NCBI GenBank assembly: GCA_964621755.1 | Contig: CAZUPI010000068.1 | Coordinates: forward strand, 1-7,549 | Source of the DNA: UMGS1696 sp964621755 | Lineage (GTDB): Bacteria > Bacillota > Clostridia > Oscillospirales > CAG-272 | DNA: 7,549 nt | Direction: 5' to 3' | In this document: piece by piece, positions 4,769 through 7,549 of the stretch | Layout of the letters: every line of letters starts with the position of its first letter | How positions within the stretch are numbered: position 1 is the stretch's first letter | The notes under the pieces: model-generated | Database searches by the model: none | What the model saw: the letters and a program-made list of their open reading frames with translations, nothing else | What the model was told of the DNA's origin: nothing | Translations under genes and position numbers: made by a program

Positions 4769-7093
4769 ATGAGAGAAAAAATCAACTTAGACGAAAATTG
4801 GCTGTTCCATCGGGGCGACATCATCAGAAAACGACCGACCGTCAAGGGCCCGATTTACTCCAGCGCCAAGACTGTCCGTGAAAGATGGGGTGCTGCCTCA
4901 CCAGCCTATAACGATTCCGCTGACGACTACGGCGGTGGGGAATTTAACAGCGACCGCTGGGACAGAGTAAATCTTCCTCATGATTACGTCATCGAAGGGG
5001 AATTTGATAAAACCGAGAACAATGCCCTCGGTTACTTGAAATATGACAACGCATGGTATCGCCGTCACTTCAAACTGAATGAAGAAGACCGCGACCGCAG
5101 ATTGACCCTCTATTTCGAAGGTGTCAGCGGTCAATCGACCATATATTTGAACGGCTGTCCGCTTTACCACAATTTCTGCGGATATACTTCGTTTGAAGTA
5201 GACATCACCGACTTTGCCATCTTCGGCGGCGATAATCTTCTCACGGTATATATTGATTCCTCTCACCATGAGAGCTGGTGGTATGAAGGGGCGGGTATCT
5301 ACCGTCATGTCTGGCTCATAAAATCCGCGCCTGTCTGTGTGGATTTGTGGGGGGTGCAAATCTGCCCGAAAAAGGTCAGTACCTCCGTATGGGATGTAGA
5401 AATTCACACAACCGTCCGCAATACGACAACACAGGATGTGTCCGTAAACGTCACAACCGATATCATGGACCGTGACGGAAAAAAATCCGGCTTTGGCGGC
5501 GGCACTGTCATCATTCCGGCAAAGGATACAGCCACAGTGTCTTATCGTGCGACCGTAGATGACCCTGTTCTGTGGCAGGTCGGCAAGGGATATCTCTATA
5601 CTGCCGAAACGAAAATCATCTTCAATCAGGAAGAAATTGACGCGGTTTCCGACCGTTTCGGTTTCCGTGAAGTCGTATGTGACCCTGCGCACGGTCTGTT
5701 TGTCAACGGCAAACATGTCGCCATCTGCGGTGTATGCGGCCACTATGACTTTGGTCTGACCGGCAAGGCAGTCCCTGACAATATGTTCCGCTATAAAGTG
5801 AAAATGCTCGCAGATATGGGTACAAACGGATACCGTACAAGTCATTATCCGCAGTCTGAAGCCTTGATGGATGCGTTTGACGAAGCGGGATTTATCGTCC
5901 TCGATGAAACGCGCTGGTTCTCTTCGACCCCGGAGGGCGTAGCTCAGCTCGAAATGCTCATAAAGCGCGACCGCAACCGCCCATCCGTATTTTTCTGGTG
6001 TGTGGGAAATGAAGAGCCGCTGTTTGCCGAGGAGCGCGGACATCGCATTGTGGATTCCCTGCTTTCCGTAGTGCGGAAACTCGACCCAACGCGCCCTGTA
6101 ACTGCCGCATGCGACCGTCCGGACCGTGCGACGGTGTATTCCAATCTTGATGTCATCGGCATCAACTACGGCTTGAACTCCTATGACGCTGTGCACGAAA
6201 AATTTCCGGACCGCGCGCTCATGGCGACCGAGTGCTGCGCAACGGGAACGACACGGGGCTGGTATTACGATGATTTTCCGGAAGGCGGATATATCAACGC
6301 ATACGACAGCGACACGCATGAGTGGTTCGGCGGACGTGAAGAAACATGGAAATTTCTCATGGCACGCGAATGGGTTATGGGCGGTTACCAGTGGATTGGC
6401 ATCGAGCATCGTGGAGAAACAATGTGGCCCCGTCTCTGCTCGCAGTCTGGTGCGATTGATATGTTTATGCAGCGGAAAGAAGCATTTTATCAAAATAAAT
6501 CCCACTGGACCACAGAACCGATGCTGTATCTGATGCCGCACTGGAATCATGCAGGTCACGAAGGGGAGCTGCTGAAAGTAAGGGTCTACACAAACTGTGA
6601 GGAAGCCGAATTGTTCGTAGATGGCGTCAGCCGCGGGCGAGTTGCCATAGAAAAGTACGGTCATGCGGAGTGGCAAGTGGAATATAAGCCCGGTAAAATA
6701 GAAGCAGTCGGCTTTATCGGCGGTCAGGAAATCTGTCGCGATGCACATGAAACGACCGGTCGCGCAGTATCCCTTAAGTTGATTGCGGAAAACGCGGACG
6801 ATATCACTCCCAACGGGCAGGATATTGCCATGTTCACCTGTATAGCGCTTGATGAAAAGGGGCGCGAGGTACCGGATGCTGCTCCCACAGTAAGCTTTAC
6901 CTCAAACGCACTTGGCAGAATCGCCGGCACCGGCTCAGATATTTGCGACCACACCCCACTTTCCTCTCCCATTCGAAAGATGCGCGCCGGCAGAATCAGC
7001 ATTGCAGTCAGATGCAGAAAATCGCACGGCACACTGAAACTCTACGCTGCCGCAGATGGTCTGACTCCGGCACGCTGCGAGGTGGAAATCTGA
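4769..7093 (+). CDS. Glycoside hydrolase family 2 enzyme with DUF4982-type C-terminal region (beta-galactosidase-like)
   Basis: Predicted intracellular retaining exo-glycosidase (774 aa, no signal peptide), the second gene of the SGNH operon. Order of domains: jelly-roll sugar-binding domain (about 1-185, with LPHDY at 69-73 and WYEGAGIYRHVWL at 171-183); Ig-like domain (about 190-300); TIM barrel (about 305-580); DUF4982-like domain (about 582-665, with LFVDGVSRG); C-terminal Ig-like domain (about 667-774). The barrel opens with FVNGKHVAICGVCGHYDFG (311-329) and YRTSHYP (355-361). N414-E415 in CVGNEEP gives the acid/base E415. E488 in MATECCATG is the likely nucleophile. AGGAAG six bases upstream supports the start. 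An extra segment (about 20-60) lies before the first conserved strand motif. Members of this GH2 group are often annotated as beta-galactosidase, but other beta-glycosidase activities occur, so the substrate is open. No canonical terminator follows the stop. Confidence 0.93.
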   Translation: MREKINLDENWLFHRGDIIRKRPTVKGPIYSSAKTVRERWGAASPAYNDSADDYGGGEFNSDRWDRVNLPHDYVIEGEFDKTENNALGYLKYDNAWYRRHFKLNEEDRDRRLTLYFEGVSGQSTIYLNGCPLYHNFCGYTSFEVDITDFAIFGGDNLLTVYIDSSHHESWWYEGAGIYRHVWLIKSAPVCVDLWGVQICPKKVSTSVWDVEIHTTVRNTTTQDVSVNVTTDIMDRDGKKSGFGGGTVIIPAKDTATVSYRATVDDPVLWQVGKGYLYTAETKIIFNQEEIDAVSDRFGFREVVCDPAHGLFVNGKHVAICGVCGHYDFGLTGKAVPDNMFRYKVKMLADMGTNGYRTSHYPQSEALMDAFDEAGFIVLDETRWFSSTPEGVAQLEMLIKRDRNRPSVFFWCVGNEEPLFAEERGHRIVDSLLSVVRKLDPTRPVTAACDRPDRATVYSNLDVIGINYGLNSYDAVHEKFPDRALMATECCATGTTRGWYYDDFPEGGYINAYDSDTHEWFGGREETWKFLMAREWVMGGYQWIGIEHRGETMWPRLCSQSGAIDMFMQRKEAFYQNKSHWTTEPMLYLMPHWNHAGHEGELLKVRVYTNCEEAELFVDGVSRGRVAIEKYGHAEWQVEYKPGKIEAVGFIGGQEICRDAHETTGRAVSLKLIAENADDITPNGQDIAMFTCIALDEKGREVPDAAPTVSFTSNALGRIAGTGSDICDHTPLSSPIRKMRAGRISIAVRCRKSHGTLKLYAAADGLTPARCEVEI

Positions 7094-7134
7094 AAAAAGA
7101 ACGCTTGAGACTTTTTATATACTGTCTACACGAG

Positions 7135-7236
7135 TCAAGCTAAAACGGCCGCCCAGAGAGCGATGCAACAAATCTGCACGGCGGCAATCCCGCGCCAGCG
7201 CTTGAGGTGGAGAAAGCAGTTTTCGACAAACATAAA
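7135..7236 (-). pseudogene. Remnant of IS5-type DDE transposase, C-terminal end, internally deleted
   Basis: The minus-strand frame ending at TGA (7137-7135) reads VENCFLHLKRWRGIA and then, directly after, AVQICCIALWAA. This matches from memory the C-terminal end of IS5-family (IS427-like) transposases, where VEN(A/C)F-LKRWRGIA is followed by a TRYAK...FLAAVQIR stretch and then CIALW. Here about a dozen codons between RGIA and AVQI are missing, and nothing upstream of VEN looks like transposase. The glutamate of VEN would be the last acid of the DDE triad, and its E-(6)-K spacing is kept. Only about 33 codons remain, so this is a non-functional scar with no recognisable IS ends. Identity is by recognised motif; the exact IS group is uncertain. 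Confidence 0.7.
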
Positions 7237-7340
7237 GTTTGTGTGGTCACTATCTAATGTATTGTGGTTAAATTTTCACTCCCTATTTCCTTTTGTGTTG
7301 ATGGATAAAACTCCGTCGATTTAACTAATTCACTTGTTTT

Positions 7341-7370
7341 TGGACATTGAAAGAAACTTAAAAATATAGA
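7341..7370 (+). promoter_or_regulatory. Candidate promoter of the lipoprotein gene
   Basis: TGGACA (7341-7346), an 18-nt spacer, and TATAGA (7365-7370), which would give a leader of about 65 nt. TTGAAA at 7347-7352 is an alternative -35 but pairs only with a poor -10 (TGATAG). The choice is tentative. Confidence 0.4.
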
Positions 7371-7424
7371 TGATAGGGAACTTTTGGAAACTTTTTGCGT
7401 CTATATGGATAAAAACATAATTTT

Positions 7425-7434
7425 GGGGGGAGGT
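7425..7434 (+). promoter_or_regulatory. Very strong ribosome binding site of the lipoprotein gene
   Basis: GGGGGGAGGT lies seven bases before the ATG at 7442. It is the strongest Shine-Dalgarno match in the window and suggests a well-translated product. Confidence 0.75.
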
Positions 7435-7441
7435 AACTCGT

Positions 7442-7549
7442 ATGAAAAAATACATAGCATTGGTTTTACCGCTGATATTCGTGTTGGCATTGGTTGGCTG
7501 TGGAAAAATAACTGGTAGTGGAGAGCCAACGGCGGGTGGTGCAAATACG
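7442..7549 (+). CDS. Lipoprotein, N-terminal part only (runs off the window)
   Basis: Only the first 36 codons are present. They encode a lipoprotein signal peptide: MKKY, a hydrophobic core rich in L, V and I (residues 5-18), and the lipobox LVGC with the lipidated cysteine at residue 20. A flexible G/S/T-rich linker (GKITGSGEPTAGG) follows, as is usual for surface lipoproteins. After export and lipidation the protein would sit on the outer face of the cytoplasmic membrane. It could be the solute-binding protein of an ABC transporter serving the SGNH-GH2 module, but nothing visible distinguishes that from any other lipoprotein. It appears to be separately transcribed: its own promoter and a transposase scar separate it from the GH2 gene. 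Confidence 0.8.
   Translation, partial: MKKYIALVLPLIFVLALVGCGKITGSGEPTAGGANT

Larger units (their letters stand above)
7094..7441. other. Intergenic region with transposase relic and lipoprotein promoter
   Basis: This 348-nt region contains the minus-strand transposase fragment (7135-7236) and, to its right, clearly more AT-rich DNA with a candidate promoter and strong ribosome binding site for the lipoprotein gene. An imperfect inverted repeat (GCTTGA at 7103-7108, TCAAGC at 7135-7140) lies near the left edge of the relic but has no T-run, so it is not a standard terminator. ACAAAC/GTTTGT (7226-7231 and 7237-7242) is a second small hairpin at the relic's right side. Confidence 0.6.

Noticed and set aside
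4898..6748. 616-codon minus-strand open frame opposite the GH2 gene
   Set aside because: The plus-strand frame encodes a complete GH2 enzyme with all key motifs. The opposite frame gives a Cys/His/Arg-rich, unrecognisable product typical of an antisense shadow.
7103..7140. Inverted repeat after the GH2 stop as a terminator
   Set aside because: The stem is imperfect with a long loop and no T-run follows on the plus strand.
7142..7257. Plus-strand open frame across the transposase relic
   Set aside because: It has no start codon or ribosome binding site, and the minus-strand reading gives recognisable transposase motifs instead.
7393..7421. Second promoter (TTTTGC and CATAAT) close to the lipoprotein gene
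   Set aside because: The transcript would start inside or at the ribosome binding site, and the -35 match is poor.

Overview
The window looks like chromosomal DNA from a Bacillota-type bacterium, probably an anaerobic, gut-type Clostridia member. The evidence is Gram-positive-like: strong purine-rich ribosome binding sites, sigma-A promoters with 17-bp spacers and TGn extended -10 boxes, a stand-alone 5'-3' exonuclease of the kind common in Bacillota, a lipobox lipoprotein, and cytoplasmic GH2 and SGNH enzymes for glycan use. The genus cannot be read from the sequence.

Left part, minus strand (3333 down to 73). A stand-alone PIN/H3TH 5'-3' exonuclease comes first, transcribed from its own clear promoter. 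After a 110-nt gap with a second promoter comes a DUF1538 membrane protein made of two homologous halves. It is followed by a protein made of two fused P-II-like domains. The last two genes look like one transcription unit: a duplicated membrane transporter or channel paired with a duplicated P-II-type regulator. A short perfect hairpin sits between them.

Right part, plus strand (3617 to 7093). From a divergent promoter, an SGNH/GDSL hydrolase (GxDLY N-terminal domain plus catalytic domain) is followed 12 nt later by a GH2 glycosidase with a DUF4982-type C-terminal region. Neither has a signal peptide. Together they suggest a two-gene intracellular module that de-esterifies and cleaves an imported glycoside or oligosaccharide. 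The substrate is unknown.

Far right (7094 to 7549). After the GH2 gene lies a short, internally deleted C-terminal remnant of an IS5-type transposase on the minus strand. AT-rich DNA with a probable promoter follows, and then a very strong ribosome binding site and the first 36 codons of a lipoprotein that runs off the window.

The most unusual item is the matched pair of internal duplications, tandem P-II and tandem DUF1538. The transposase relic is an item that ordinary ORF calling would miss. I saw no CRISPR array, rRNA, tRNA or intact mobile element.
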